Shown here: positions 8,966 through 18,896 of the stretch, one piece after another
Layout of the letters: every line of letters starts with the position of its first letter
Position numbering within the stretch: the first letter of the stretch is position 1
Source of the DNA: an uncultured Alphaproteobacteria bacterium
GTDB lineage: Bacteria > Pseudomonadota > Alphaproteobacteria > HIMB59
Reading direction: 5' to 3'
Length of the DNA stretch: 38,985 nucleotides
Assembly (NCBI GenBank): GCA_902617465.1
Contig: CACMWO010000005.1
Span: forward strand, 1 to 38,985
Made by a program: the position numbers and the translations under genes
Notes under the pieces: model-generated
Database searches by the model: none
What the model was told of the DNA's origin: nothing
Seen by the model: only the letters and a program-made list of their open reading frames with translations

Positions 8966-10276
8966 ATGAAATTAATAAAAACACTAACGGCTTTGATAGC
9001 TATTTCTCTATTTGGAGCAAGCTACGCAAATGCCGGTTCTCACGCATATACAGGCCCTGACCTGTCGGGAGAAAAATTAACAATCTTTGGTCCATGGTTG
9101 GCGCCACAAGATGATGATTTCAGGGATGTCATATCAATTTTTGAAGCAGCAACAGGAGCATCCGTTGAGTATGGTGGTTCTGATGAATTTGAATCAATTA
9201 TTAATATTGACTGTCAAGCAGGTAGTCCAGCAGATATAGCTGTATTCCCTCAACCAGGATTAGCAGCAAATATCGCAGCTACAGGTTGCTTATCTCCATT
9301 AGGAGACGACGTTAAACAAATGGTTCTAGACAATTATGCTGCAGGACAATCTTGGGTAGATCTTACAACATATAAAGATCCAGTTGGATTTGACAAATTC
9401 TACGGGGTCTTTTATAGAGTGAATGTTAAGAGCTTAGTTTGGTATTCACCAGATAACTTTGAGGACAACGGTTATGAAATACCAGAAACTATGGAGGATT
9501 TATTAGCATTAGCTGATCAAATGGTAAGTGATGGTAATACTCCTTTCTGTATAGGTTTAGGTTCTGGTGGTGCTACTGGATGGCCAGCCACAGACTGGAT
9601 GGAAGACATTATGTTGAGAACACACTCACCAAACACTTATGATCAGTGGGTTTCAAATGAAATGAAGTTCAATGATCAAAGAGTTATTGATGCTATGGAT
9701 TTCTTTGGATCAATTGCATTAAATGACTCATATGTTAACGGTGGTACAAAAGCTGTTGCAACGACTGACTTCCGAGACTCTCCAAACGGATTATTTACTT
9801 CTCCTGCGGAGTGCATGATGCATAGACAAGCTAGTTTTATTCCAGCATTTTTTCCAGAGGGAGCAGAAGCTGGTGTGGATTATGATTTCTTTTACTTTCC
9901 ACCATTTGCATCTCAAGACCTAGGTAAGCCTGTTTTAGGTGCTGGGACTTTAATGGCCCCAACTAATGACAGACCAATTACTACCGAATTCATGAAGTTC
10001 TTACTTCACCCTGAAGCTAACGAAAGATTCATGGAAAAAGGTGGTTTCTTGACACCTCATAAGTATGTTGATACTAGCAAATACTCTAGTGATACATTTA
10101 GAGGTCTTCATGAAATCCTAATGAATGCAACAACTTTCAGGTTTGACGGATCAGACTTAATGCCTGGTTGGGTTGGCGCAGGTTCTTTCTGGACAGGTAT
10201 GGTTGATTACACCAATGGTAAATCAGCCAAAGATGTCGCAGACGAGATACAAGCTAGCTGGGAAGCTGGTCAATAA
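8966..10276 (+). CDS. Alpha-glucoside-type ABC transporter substrate-binding protein (AglE-like)
   Basis: Signal peptide MKLIKTLTALIAISLFGASYANAG preceded by AGGAGGAGGA; extracellular solute-binding family 1 protein. The ORF track start (8876) is upstream of the likely start. Confidence 0.85.
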   Translation: MKLIKTLTALIAISLFGASYANAGSHAYTGPDLSGEKLTIFGPWLAPQDDDFRDVISIFEAATGASVEYGGSDEFESIINIDCQAGSPADIAVFPQPGLAANIAATGCLSPLGDDVKQMVLDNYAAGQSWVDLTTYKDPVGFDKFYGVFYRVNVKSLVWYSPDNFEDNGYEIPETMEDLLALADQMVSDGNTPFCIGLGSGGATGWPATDWMEDIMLRTHSPNTYDQWVSNEMKFNDQRVIDAMDFFGSIALNDSYVNGGTKAVATTDFRDSPNGLFTSPAECMMHRQASFIPAFFPEGAEAGVDYDFFYFPPFASQDLGKPVLGAGTLMAPTNDRPITTEFMKFLLHPEANERFMEKGGFLTPHKYVDTSKYSSDTFRGLHEILMNATTFRFDGSDLMPGWVGAGSFWTGMVDYTNGKSAKDVADEIQASWEAGQ

Positions 10277-10295
10277 AAAAAAGTAATTTTCTTAT

Positions 10296-10324
10296 CTAAG
10301 GGCGAATAGTATATTTGCCCTTAG
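10296..10324 (+). promoter_or_regulatory. Intergenic RNA stem-loop between binding-protein gene and permease gene
   Basis: CTAAGGGCGAA-TAGTATA-TTTGCCCTTAG: 11-bp stem on the plus-strand RNA with one G-U wobble, 7-nt loop. Confidence 0.75.
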
Positions 10325-10345
10325 AGTTTCTCATAAAAAAACTTA

Positions 10346-11329
10346 ATGAGCATATTTTCTTTAGCACTAACTGTTCTTATTGGTGTACTTGTTTTTGTAG
10401 CTTTTTTTCACTTTTCAAACTTTTTACTTGATTACTTTCAATTAAAAACGCCAAAAAAAATTGCTTGGGAAAACTCTATAAGGGTTGTCATATTTATTGG
10501 TCCTGCATTTATAGTCTTATTCGTCTTTATAATTTATCCTGTATTTGAAACTATCAGGTTAAGTTTTTACGACAAGTTAGGAGATAATTTTGTAGGGTTG
10601 TATAACTACGCTTGGGCAATCAAGGATCCTGATTTTAAAAGAAGTATTATTAATAATTTAGGTTGGTTGATAGTTGTGCCAACACTTAGTACATTTTTTG
10701 GTTTAGTTATCGCAAATTTAGCAGATAGAATTTGGTGGGGATCAATTGCTAAATCAATAATATTTATGCCTATGGCAATTTCATTTGTTGGTGCGGGAGT
10801 TATTTGGAAGTTTATGTATGATTATAGAGGGCCAGGCGACCAACAAATTGGCCTTCTCAATGCTATTGCAGTCGCATTGGGTTTTGAACCTCAAGCTTGG
10901 TTGACAATACCAATTTGGAATAATTTTTTTTTAATGGCAATAATGATATGGATACAAACTGGTCTTGCCTTGGTCATTTTTAGTGCTGCACTTCGTACAA
11001 TACCTAAAGAAACCTTAGATGCAGCTAGGATAGATGGTGCTAGCGAGCTTAAAATTTTTTGGAAGATTATAATCCCATATCTTGAACAAACAATCTTAGT
11101 AATTTGGACCATAATCACACTCTTAGTCTTGAAAGTATTTGACATAATCTATGCCATGACCAACGGTCAATGGCAAACAGAAGTGCTAGCAAACTTAATG
11201 TATGACTGGATGTTCAGAGGTGGTGGGGACACTGGTAGAGGAAGTGTTCTGGCCTTTTGTATATTAATAGGTGTTATTCCAATATTAGCATGGAACTTGT
11301 ACAGGCATAAGCAAGACCAAAAAGTATGA
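10346..11329 (+). CDS. Sugar ABC transporter permease (AglF/MalF-like)
   Basis: Multiple TM segments; binding-protein-dependent transport motif EAA-like TLDAARIDGASELKIFWKIIIPYL. Confidence 0.88.
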   Translation: MSIFSLALTVLIGVLVFVAFFHFSNFLLDYFQLKTPKKIAWENSIRVVIFIGPAFIVLFVFIIYPVFETIRLSFYDKLGDNFVGLYNYAWAIKDPDFKRSIINNLGWLIVVPTLSTFFGLVIANLADRIWWGSIAKSIIFMPMAISFVGAGVIWKFMYDYRGPGDQQIGLLNAIAVALGFEPQAWLTIPIWNNFFLMAIMIWIQTGLALVIFSAALRTIPKETLDAARIDGASELKIFWKIIIPYLEQTILVIWTIITLLVLKVFDIIYAMTNGQWQTEVLANLMYDWMFRGGGDTGRGSVLAFCILIGVIPILAWNLYRHKQDQKV

Positions 11330-12465
11330 AAAAAATAAGATTATCATCACTTTTCTCACAATTATTATTGCTAATTTTTGTTATTGCATGGATAGCTCCA
11401 ACTTTTGGACTATTTATTAGTTCTCTAAGAGATAAAGATGTTCTTGCAATTAGTGGATGGTGGACCTCTTTTACTACGACAGAAGTGAATGAAATATATC
11501 GAACTGAAGGAAAAGATGCTCAAGTCAAAGAGGGAGACTACTATTTTATTAAAAGTAATTTATTTGGTGAAGATAAAGGAAAAGAAATATTTCGATTTGG
11601 TGTTACATCAAAAAATATTGATGAATATCAAGTAGGTGAGTCTGCATTATTTAAAGATGGAACAGAAATTACAGTATTGGAAAATGGTGACTATATATGG
11701 AAATCACAAGAAGAATTTAAAAAGAAGAAAGGTAAAAGGGTATTTGTATCAGCTAAAAGCCCTCCAAGTTTTACTTTAGATAATTATAAGGAGGTTTTAT
11801 TTAAAGAGGGTTTAGGACAAGCTTTTCTTAACACTTTTGCCGTTGCGCTACCATCAACCTTGATACCATTAATTATTTGTTCTTTTTTTGCCTATGCCCT
11901 TACTTGGATGAAGTTTTATGGTCGTGATATTTTACTAGCAACAATAATCGCATCTCTTGTTGTTCCATTACAGATGTCATTAATACCTATTCTTACTATT
12001 TATAATGACTTTGGTGCTTTATTTGGAGTTGCTGCAAAATCATATCCTGGTATTTGGATGGCTCACACAGGCTTTGGTTTAGCATCTACTACATTTTTAT
12101 TATGGAATTTTTTAAAGTCTCTTCCACAAGAAATGATGGAAGCAGCAAAAGTCGACGGTGCGACTCATTATGATACCTTTATTAAGATTGTTGTACCTTT
12201 ATCTATTCCTGCTTTTGCATCTATTTTTATTCTTCAATTTTTATGGGTTTGGAATGATCTACTAGTTGGTTTAGTATTTCTAGATAAACATCCTAGTGAA
12301 ATTATTTTAACTGCAAAATTAAAAGAATTACTTGGTTCTAGAGGAGAGAATTGGGAAATACTCACAACAGGTGCATTTGTTTCAATGACAGTGCCTTTAT
12401 TTATTTTCTTTTCTCTTCAAAGATACTTTATAAGAGGATTGGTGGCAGGATCTATCAAAGGATGA
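11326..12465 (+). CDS. Sugar ABC transporter permease (AglG/MalG-like) with extended periplasmic insertion
   Basis: EAA motif MMEAAKVDGATHYDTFIKIVVPLS; about 130 aa between first and second TM segments, as in AglG-type permeases. Confidence 0.87.
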   Translation: MKKIRLSSLFSQLLLLIFVIAWIAPTFGLFISSLRDKDVLAISGWWTSFTTTEVNEIYRTEGKDAQVKEGDYYFIKSNLFGEDKGKEIFRFGVTSKNIDEYQVGESALFKDGTEITVLENGDYIWKSQEEFKKKKGKRVFVSAKSPPSFTLDNYKEVLFKEGLGQAFLNTFAVALPSTLIPLIICSFFAYALTWMKFYGRDILLATIIASLVVPLQMSLIPILTIYNDFGALFGVAAKSYPGIWMAHTGFGLASTTFLLWNFLKSLPQEMMEAAKVDGATHYDTFIKIVVPLSIPAFASIFILQFLWVWNDLLVGLVFLDKHPSEIILTAKLKELLGSRGENWEILTTGAFVSMTVPLFIFFSLQRYFIRGLVAGSIKG

Positions 12466-13778
12466 GTAATAGAATAGTAATTATTGGTGCAGGAAGTACA
12501 AACTTTGGTCTGGGTATTGTTGGTGATTTTTTTAAATCCAAAATTTTATCCGGCTCAACTTTAGTACTTCATGATATCAATCCTGGAACGCTTAAAAATA
12601 CCTATGAAATTGCACTCTCTTACAAAGAAAAACTTGGTGTAAACTTTAATATTGAGTCAACAACTTCACGATCTGATGCACTAAAAAAGGCTGATTTTTG
12701 TTTAATATCAATTGAAGTCGGTAATAGATTTGAACTGTGGGAACAAGATTGGAAAGTGCCACTGCAATACGGCATCAAGCAAGTTTATGGAGAAAATGGA
12801 GGCGCTGGTGGATTATTTCATGCAATGCGTCAAGTTCCAGCAATAATCAAAATATGTGAAGATATTGAAAAAATTTGCCCCGAGGCCTTTGTGTTTAGTT
12901 ACTCAAATCCTATGCAAAGAATTTGCCATGCATTAAATAATCGTTTCCCAAATTTAAGAATTACTGGGTTGTGTCATGAGATTGCTTCAATGACTCGCCA
13001 GCTCCCTTCACTAATGGAAACTAATTTAGATAATATTGAATTTGAAGCGGGCGGTTTAAATCATTTAAGCATTTTACTAAGTGCCAAATATAAAGACTCT
13101 GGTAAGGATGGATATCCTTCTATTAATAAAAACTTTGATAATTATTATTCTGATTTGGTTAATGATCATGAAGGGTTTTTTTCAAATGCTGGTGCTGAGA
13201 GAGGTTTATTTTTTGAATTATTTAAAAGATATGGTTACCTCCCAATTACAACAGATAGTCATTTAGGAGAATATATACCTTGGGCCTATAGCGTAGTAGA
13301 TCATGATGGAATTTTAGACTTTTATGATAAATATAAAAAAAGGTGTTTGGCTTTTTTTTCTAATGACGGTTATGAAAAATTTTTTGATATGAGCCATCCT
13401 GAACCTCACGAAAGAGCTATACCTATTATAGAGAGTATTGTTGAAGACTTAAATATGCTAGAGCATGCTGTAAATATAAGAAACAATAATTTTATTGATT
13501 GTCTTCCAAATGATATTGTAGTTGAAGTACCAGCAATAATTAATAAAACTGGCATACACGGAATTAAATTAGAAAACTATCCCAACTCTTTTGGCTCTCT
13601 TCTTAATTCACAAGTTGGCACAATACAATTAACAACAAAGGCTATATTAAATGAGTCAAAACAAACAGCTATTCATGCTCTTTTAGCTGATCCGCTCGTT
13701 GAAAATCCAAACTCAGCTAGTTCTCTAGTAGATACAATGATAGAATTTCAAAAAGATTATTTAGGATACTTAAAATAA
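12462..13778 (+). CDS. Glycoside hydrolase family 4 enzyme (CHE subtype)
   Basis: N-terminal NAD-binding IVIIGAGSTNFGLG, SYSNPMQ, GLCHEI, GGLNHLS; start ATG overlaps permease stop (ATGA). The 12351 start in the ORF track is an out-of-frame extension. Confidence 0.85.
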   Translation: MSNRIVIIGAGSTNFGLGIVGDFFKSKILSGSTLVLHDINPGTLKNTYEIALSYKEKLGVNFNIESTTSRSDALKKADFCLISIEVGNRFELWEQDWKVPLQYGIKQVYGENGGAGGLFHAMRQVPAIIKICEDIEKICPEAFVFSYSNPMQRICHALNNRFPNLRITGLCHEIASMTRQLPSLMETNLDNIEFEAGGLNHLSILLSAKYKDSGKDGYPSINKNFDNYYSDLVNDHEGFFSNAGAERGLFFELFKRYGYLPITTDSHLGEYIPWAYSVVDHDGILDFYDKYKKRCLAFFSNDGYEKFFDMSHPEPHERAIPIIESIVEDLNMLEHAVNIRNNNFIDCLPNDIVVEVPAIINKTGIHGIKLENYPNSFGSLLNSQVGTIQLTTKAILNESKQTAIHALLADPLVENPNSASSLVDTMIEFQKDYLGYLK

Positions 13779-13783
13779 CATAA

Positions 13784-15112
13784 TTGGATAATTTCTCTTT
13801 TTTAAAGGATTTTCCTTCTAGTTTTATCTTTGGCACTGCAACTTCATCTTATCAAATTGAGGGAAATCAATATGGTGGTTGTGGCAAATCTATATGGGAT
13901 GATTTTGCTAAAAGAAAATTAAATGGGATAGATGGCTTAAATGCTTGTAATCATTATGAATATTTTGAAGAAGATATAAAACTGATTAAAGATCTTGGGT
14001 TTAGGGCTTATCGATTTTCATTTTCATGGCCGAGACTATATCCTGAAAACAATCGAGAATTAAACAATGAAGGTGTTGATTTTTATCACAGACTTTTAGA
14101 TAAAATTTTAGAAAATGGCTTAGAGCCTTTTCCTACACTTTACCATTGGGATTTGCCAATTCGTTTTTCACACATTGAGGGTTGGGAAAACAGAGATACT
14201 TGTAAGCATTTTGCTGATTTTTCTTATTTTATATCAAAACAATATGGTGACTTGTTTAAAAAGATTGCAACCATTAACGAGCCTTGGTGTGTTTCGTGGC
14301 TTAGCCATTATTTAGGTGAACATGCACCAGGTAAAAAAAATATTAAATCTGCTACAACTACTATGCACAATATTTTGTTAGCACATGGTTGGTCTGTTGA
14401 GGCTTTAAGAGTGAATAAGTCTCATGAAATAGGAATTGTATTAAACAACCAGTATGCAGAACCCTTAGATCAACAAGATGAAAATATAAATGCAACAAAA
14501 TTATTTGATAGTATTCACAATAGATGGTTTTCTGATGCTATTTTTAAAGGAAAATATCCAGAGTTAGCCTTAAGTGTTTTGGAGAAGCACTTACCCGAAA
14601 ACTATGAAAATGATTTAAAAAAAATATCTTGTGGCCTTAATTGGATCGGTTTGAATTACTACACAAGATCGATTATAAAATTTGAGAAGTCTGAAGATAA
14701 TATTAATTATAAAACACTAAGAGGGTCTCTAAAAAAAACTGATATGGACTGGGAATTTTTTCCTAAAGGATTAAGTTATTTTATAAAAAGAATAAACAAT
14801 GAATATGATAATAAAATTCCAATATATATTACTGAAAATGGAATGGCTAATAATGATAAATTGGACTCAAATGGAGAGGTTAATGACTCAGATAGAATAG
14901 AATTTTTTAATTTGCATTTGAGGGAAATTTTAAATTGTATAAATGAGGGATTACCTGTTATGGGATATTTTGCTTGGTCTCTACTTGACAATTACGAGTG
15001 GGCTTTTGGCTATTCAAAAAGATTTGGTTTAGTCTATGTAGATTTTGATAGTTATAAAAGAGTTCCAAAAAAATCCTATTACGAATTTTCAAAAAACTTG
15101 CTTCAAGTTTAA
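13784..15112 (+). CDS. Glycoside hydrolase family 1 beta-glucosidase
   Basis: FIFGTATSSYQIEG, TLYHWDLP, TINEPW (acid/base), YITENGM (nucleophile), YFAWSLLDNYEWAFGYSKRFGLVYVD. TTG start. Confidence 0.95.
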   Translation: MDNFSFLKDFPSSFIFGTATSSYQIEGNQYGGCGKSIWDDFAKRKLNGIDGLNACNHYEYFEEDIKLIKDLGFRAYRFSFSWPRLYPENNRELNNEGVDFYHRLLDKILENGLEPFPTLYHWDLPIRFSHIEGWENRDTCKHFADFSYFISKQYGDLFKKIATINEPWCVSWLSHYLGEHAPGKKNIKSATTTMHNILLAHGWSVEALRVNKSHEIGIVLNNQYAEPLDQQDENINATKLFDSIHNRWFSDAIFKGKYPELALSVLEKHLPENYENDLKKISCGLNWIGLNYYTRSIIKFEKSEDNINYKTLRGSLKKTDMDWEFFPKGLSYFIKRINNEYDNKIPIYITENGMANNDKLDSNGEVNDSDRIEFFNLHLREILNCINEGLPVMGYFAWSLLDNYEWAFGYSKRFGLVYVDFDSYKRVPKKSYYEFSKNLLQV

Positions 15113-15139
15113 TGACTAAACCTATAGTCATTGTTTTAT
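15110..15139 (+). terminator. Possible intrinsic terminator or attenuator after the GH1 gene
   Basis: AATGACTA-AACCTA-TAGTCATT (8-bp arms, 15111-15132) followed by GTTTTAT; the stem has only two G-C pairs, so termination efficiency is doubtful. Confidence 0.4.
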
Positions 15140-15175
15140 ATTAATGCAAAAAAATGCTAAAGTTTTCAACGTATA

Positions 15176-16207
15176 ATGGCTAATGTAACTCTTAGAAATA
15201 TAAGAAAAAACTATGATAAAACTGAGGTAATTCATGGTGTAGATCTTGATATAAACTCTGGGGAATTCATAGTTTTTGTTGGACCATCAGGTTGTGGGAA
15301 GTCCACGCTCCTTAGAATGATAGCCGGCCTAGAGGATATTACAGAAGGTGAAATATCAATAGGTGGAGAGATTGTAAATAAAATCATTGCAGCAGAGAGA
15401 GGTGTTGCGATGGTTTTTCAATCTTATGCATTGTACCCTCACATGACAGTTTTTGATAATATGGCATTTGCTCTTAAACAGGCTAAAACTCCGGTCGATG
15501 AAATACAAAGAAGAGTTAAAGAGGCAGCTAAAATTTTACAAATTGAAAATTTATTTGAAAGGCTTCCAAAGCAACTATCAGGTGGGCAGAGACAGCGTGT
15601 GGCAATTGGTAGAGCTATTGTAAGAGACCCAAAAGTTTTTTTATTTGATGAGCCTTTATCTAATTTAGATGCAGCACTTCGAGTTCAAACAAGAATTGAA
15701 ATAGCTAAACTTCATAATCAGTTAACTGCTACGATGATATATGTTACTCATGATCAAGTTGAAGCAATGACTCTAGCAGATAGAATTGTTGTTATAAATC
15801 AGGGTATCATTGAACAAGTTGGAACCCCAGTTGAACTTTATAATTCTCCAAAAAACCAATTTGTAGCTGAATTTATTGGTTCCCCTAAAATGAATATGAT
15901 TAATTTACAAGATAAACAAAGTCTAAATTTAAAAAATCTTAACGTTCCAAGTGAAGCTAGCAAAATAGGAATAAGACCTGAACATATTAGTTTAGCAAAT
16001 AATGACTCTCATAAACTTAGAGGCACTGTCAGACATATAGAAAATTTAGGTGAACACTTATTGTGTTATGTCAATCTTGAAATGAATAGTGAGATCACAG
16101 CTAAACTTGACGTAAATAGCAATATCAGCGTTAATGAAATTATTAATTTAAATTGGCATCAAGATCATCAACACTTTTTTGACTCTATGGGTTTTTCGAT
16201 AAACTAA
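15176..16207 (+). CDS. Sugar ABC transporter ATP-binding protein (MalK/UgpC/AglK family)
   Basis: [77 protein letters not shown]-terminal TOBE-like region. Confidence 0.95.
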   Translation: MANVTLRNIRKNYDKTEVIHGVDLDINSGEFIVFVGPSGCGKSTLLRMIAGLEDITEGEISIGGEIVNKIIAAERGVAMVFQSYALYPHMTVFDNMAFALKQAKTPVDEIQRRVKEAAKILQIENLFERLPKQLSGGQRQRVAIGRAIVRDPKVFLFDEPLSNLDAALRVQTRIEIAKLHNQLTATMIYVTHDQVEAMTLADRIVVINQGIIEQVGTPVELYNSPKNQFVAEFIGSPKMNMINLQDKQSLNLKNLNVPSEASKIGIRPEHISLANNDSHKLRGTVRHIENLGEHLLCYVNLEMNSEITAKLDVNSNISVNEIINLNWHQDHQHFFDSMGFSIN

Positions 16208-16209
16208 TA

Positions 16210-18159
16210 ATGTCTGATAATCCTGAACTAGGGGTATGTTATTATCCAGAACACTGGTCGGAAGATTTGTGGATAAATGATGCAAAAAATATACAAAAAA
16301 ATGGTATTAAATGGGTTCGAATAGCTGAATTTGCTTGGTCTCGGATAGAGCCTAACCCTGGAGATTTCAATTGGAATTGGCTGGATAAAATTGTGGATAT
16401 CTTGGGTAATAACAATCTCAAAATTATAATGTGCACACCTACTGCAACTCCTCCAAAATGGTTAGTAGACCAAATGCCCGATATGGTTGCAATTGATGAA
16501 AGTGGTCAAGCTAGGAAATTTGGATCGAGGAGGCATTATTCTTTTTCACATAAAGGCTATCAAAAAGAAAGTCAGCGGATCACTAAAGCAGTGGCAGAGA
16601 GATATGGTCAAAATAAATATGTACAAGCGTGGCAAACAGACAATGAATATGGTTGTCATGAAACAACTTACTCTTGGTGTAAATCTTCTTTAACTGAATT
16701 TAGAGTATGGCTTAAAAAAAAATATAAAAATATAGATGACCTTAATAAGTCTTGGGGTAATGTTTTTTGGTCTATGGAATATCGTTCATTTAATGAAATT
16801 GATCTTCCCAATCTTACTGTTACAGAAGCAAATCCATCACATAATTTTGATTTTCGAAAATTTAGTTCTGAGCAAGTGAAAAATTTTAATTCTCAACAAG
16901 TAAAAATATTAAATAAATATTCTCCTGGACGACCTGTAAGTCATAATTATATGGGGCACTTTGTAGAATTTGATCATAGAGAAGTTTCTAAAGATTTAGA
17001 TATTACCGCTTGGAATAGTTATCCTTTAGGTAATCTTCAAAATATGCAAATTATTGCTAGAAAAGATAAAAAACTTATCAATGATTGTTACAAAATCGGT
17101 GATCCTGATTTTCAATCATACCATCATGATCTTTATCGAGGAATGGGTCGGTTATGGATAATGGAACAACAACCAGGGCCAGTAAATTGGGCCAGATATA
17201 ATCCTGTTCCCATACCTGGTGCAGTTAGAATGTGGACTTGGGAGGCATTTGCTCATAATGCAGAAGTTGTAAGCTATTTTAGATGGAGACAAGCACCCTT
17301 TGCTCAAGAGCAAATGCATTCAGGTCTTATGTTAAGAGATAATTCTCCTAATATTGGTAGTCAAGAAGTAATGCAAGTAAGTAAAGAGATTCAAATGATC
17401 AACTTGCCAAAAACTGAAAATTCAGAAATAGCTTTAATGCATGATTACGAAGCTTGTTGGATGACAGAGCTGGATGGGCAAACAGCAGATTTTCACTATA
17501 CGCGTTTGATGCTTGATTTTTATAAGTCAGTTAGGGTAAACGGGGGTTCACTAGACATTATTGGTAAAAATGATGATTTTAGGGGATATAAGTTAATTAT
17601 TATTCCATCTTTTGTTCATTTAGATGATGAAATTTTTCAAAAAATTGTCTCTTCAGGCGCGAAAATATTAGCCGGCCCTCGAACAGGAATTAAAAATTCA
17701 AATTTCCAGATATCAAAGAATTTAAGTTTGGAGGGTCTCGGATATCAAGTCACAAGAGTAGATGCATTATCATATGATCTTCCAATTAAAGTTGATTGGA
17801 AAGGCATTAAAGGCCATCTTCATGTTTGGAGAGAGCAAGGGAAGAGTTCAGGTGTAGTTGAGGGCAACTCAGAAGACGGTTTTCCTGTTATGACTAGTGG
17901 AAACAAAGGAAATTATTTATGTGGATGGCCAGATGACAACTTGTTAAGTGCGATAATGAGAGAACAAATGATATCTGCAGGTTTAAAACCTATAACTCTT
18001 CCTGATTATCTTAGAGTCAGAAGAAGAGGTAATTTGTTATTTTTTACAAATTATGGAAAAGAGATTGTTAATATACCAGATTATTTTGAGGGGGATATTT
18101 TATTAGGATCAAAGAAAATGAAACAGGCAGATGTAACTATATTAGAGTCTAAAAAATAA
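16210..18159 (+). CDS. Glycoside hydrolase family 42 beta-galactosidase
   Basis: GVCYYPEHWSEDLWINDAKNIQKNGIKWVRIAEFAWSRIEP, WQTDNEYGCH, IMEQQPGPVNWA: GH42 motifs. Confidence 0.95.
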   Translation: MSDNPELGVCYYPEHWSEDLWINDAKNIQKNGIKWVRIAEFAWSRIEPNPGDFNWNWLDKIVDILGNNNLKIIMCTPTATPPKWLVDQMPDMVAIDESGQARKFGSRRHYSFSHKGYQKESQRITKAVAERYGQNKYVQAWQTDNEYGCHETTYSWCKSSLTEFRVWLKKKYKNIDDLNKSWGNVFWSMEYRSFNEIDLPNLTVTEANPSHNFDFRKFSSEQVKNFNSQQVKILNKYSPGRPVSHNYMGHFVEFDHREVSKDLDITAWNSYPLGNLQNMQIIARKDKKLINDCYKIGDPDFQSYHHDLYRGMGRLWIMEQQPGPVNWARYNPVPIPGAVRMWTWEAFAHNAEVVSYFRWRQAPFAQEQMHSGLMLRDNSPNIGSQEVMQVSKEIQMINLPKTENSEIALMHDYEACWMTELDGQTADFHYTRLMLDFYKSVRVNGGSLDIIGKNDDFRGYKLIIIPSFVHLDDEIFQKIVSSGAKILAGPRTGIKNSNFQISKNLSLEGLGYQVTRVDALSYDLPIKVDWKGIKGHLHVWREQGKSSGVVEGNSEDGFPVMTSGNKGNYLCGWPDDNLLSAIMREQMISAGLKPITLPDYLRVRRRGNLLFFTNYGKEIVNIPDYFEGDILLGSKKMKQADVTILESKK

Positions 18160-18162
18160 TAA

Positions 18163-18894
18163 TTACCTAATACTTCTTCCACCATCTACTGGCAAAGTTA
18201 GACCAGTCATAAAAGATGCAGCTTCGCTAGCTAAAAAATAAATAACACTTGCAACCTCTTTTGGTTTTCCAATTCTTCCAATAGGATGATTTTCTCGCAT
18301 TCTTTTTTCGTATTCTTTTAAAGTTAAATCTTTTTTAAAAGAAGCAAGCATCGGGGTATCTATCGCTCCTGGTGCAACTGCATTAACTCTTATATTATGT
18401 TTTGTCAAATCAAGAGCTAAAGATGCTGTAAAAGATATCAATGCACTTTTTGATGTTGCATATGCCAACATATTCTTTGCTCCTCTAATGCTGTTAATTG
18501 AAGCTAAATTTACAATTGATGATTGCTTACCCTTTTTGAGCAATGGTAAAGCATATTTGCACGCTAAAAATGTACCAGTCACATTATTATTAAAGTGGTA
18601 TGTCCATTCATTTAAAGGTGTTGTTTCTAGATTTCCACTTAATCTGACACCTGCGCTATTCACAAGTACATCAATTTTTTTATACTTTTTATTTATAATT
18701 GAAGCTAAGTTTTTCCAATCTGAGTTATTAGTTATATCTATTTTATGATATTCAATTTTTTTACTTATGATATTGGGCTTTTTTAAGCATGTCCCAATAA
18801 CTTTATATCCATTATTATGGAATAATTTACATGTGCTTTTTCCAATCCCTGACTCAGCACCAGTAATGAGAACAATTTTCCTCCTTGAATTCAA
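18163..18894 (-). CDS. Short-chain dehydrogenase/reductase
   Basis: VLITGAESGIGKSTCKLF, NSAGVRLSG, YATSKSALISFTASLA, RVNAVAPGAIDTPM, FMTGLTLPVDGG. Confidence 0.92.
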   Translation of the reverse strand: MNSRRKIVLITGAESGIGKSTCKLFHNNGYKVIGTCLKKPNIISKKIEYHKIDITNNSDWKNLASIINKKYKKIDVLVNSAGVRLSGNLETTPLNEWTYHFNNNVTGTFLACKYALPLLKKGKQSSIVNLASINSIRGAKNMLAYATSKSALISFTASLALDLTKHNIRVNAVAPGAIDTPMLASFKKDLTLKEYEKRMRENHPIGRIGKPKEVASVIYFLASEAASFMTGLTLPVDGGRSIR

Positions 18895-18896
18895 AA

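Noticed and set aside
10891-11145. 84-aa minus-strand ORF within the AglF-like permease
   Set aside because: Shadow ORF antisense to conserved permease codons.
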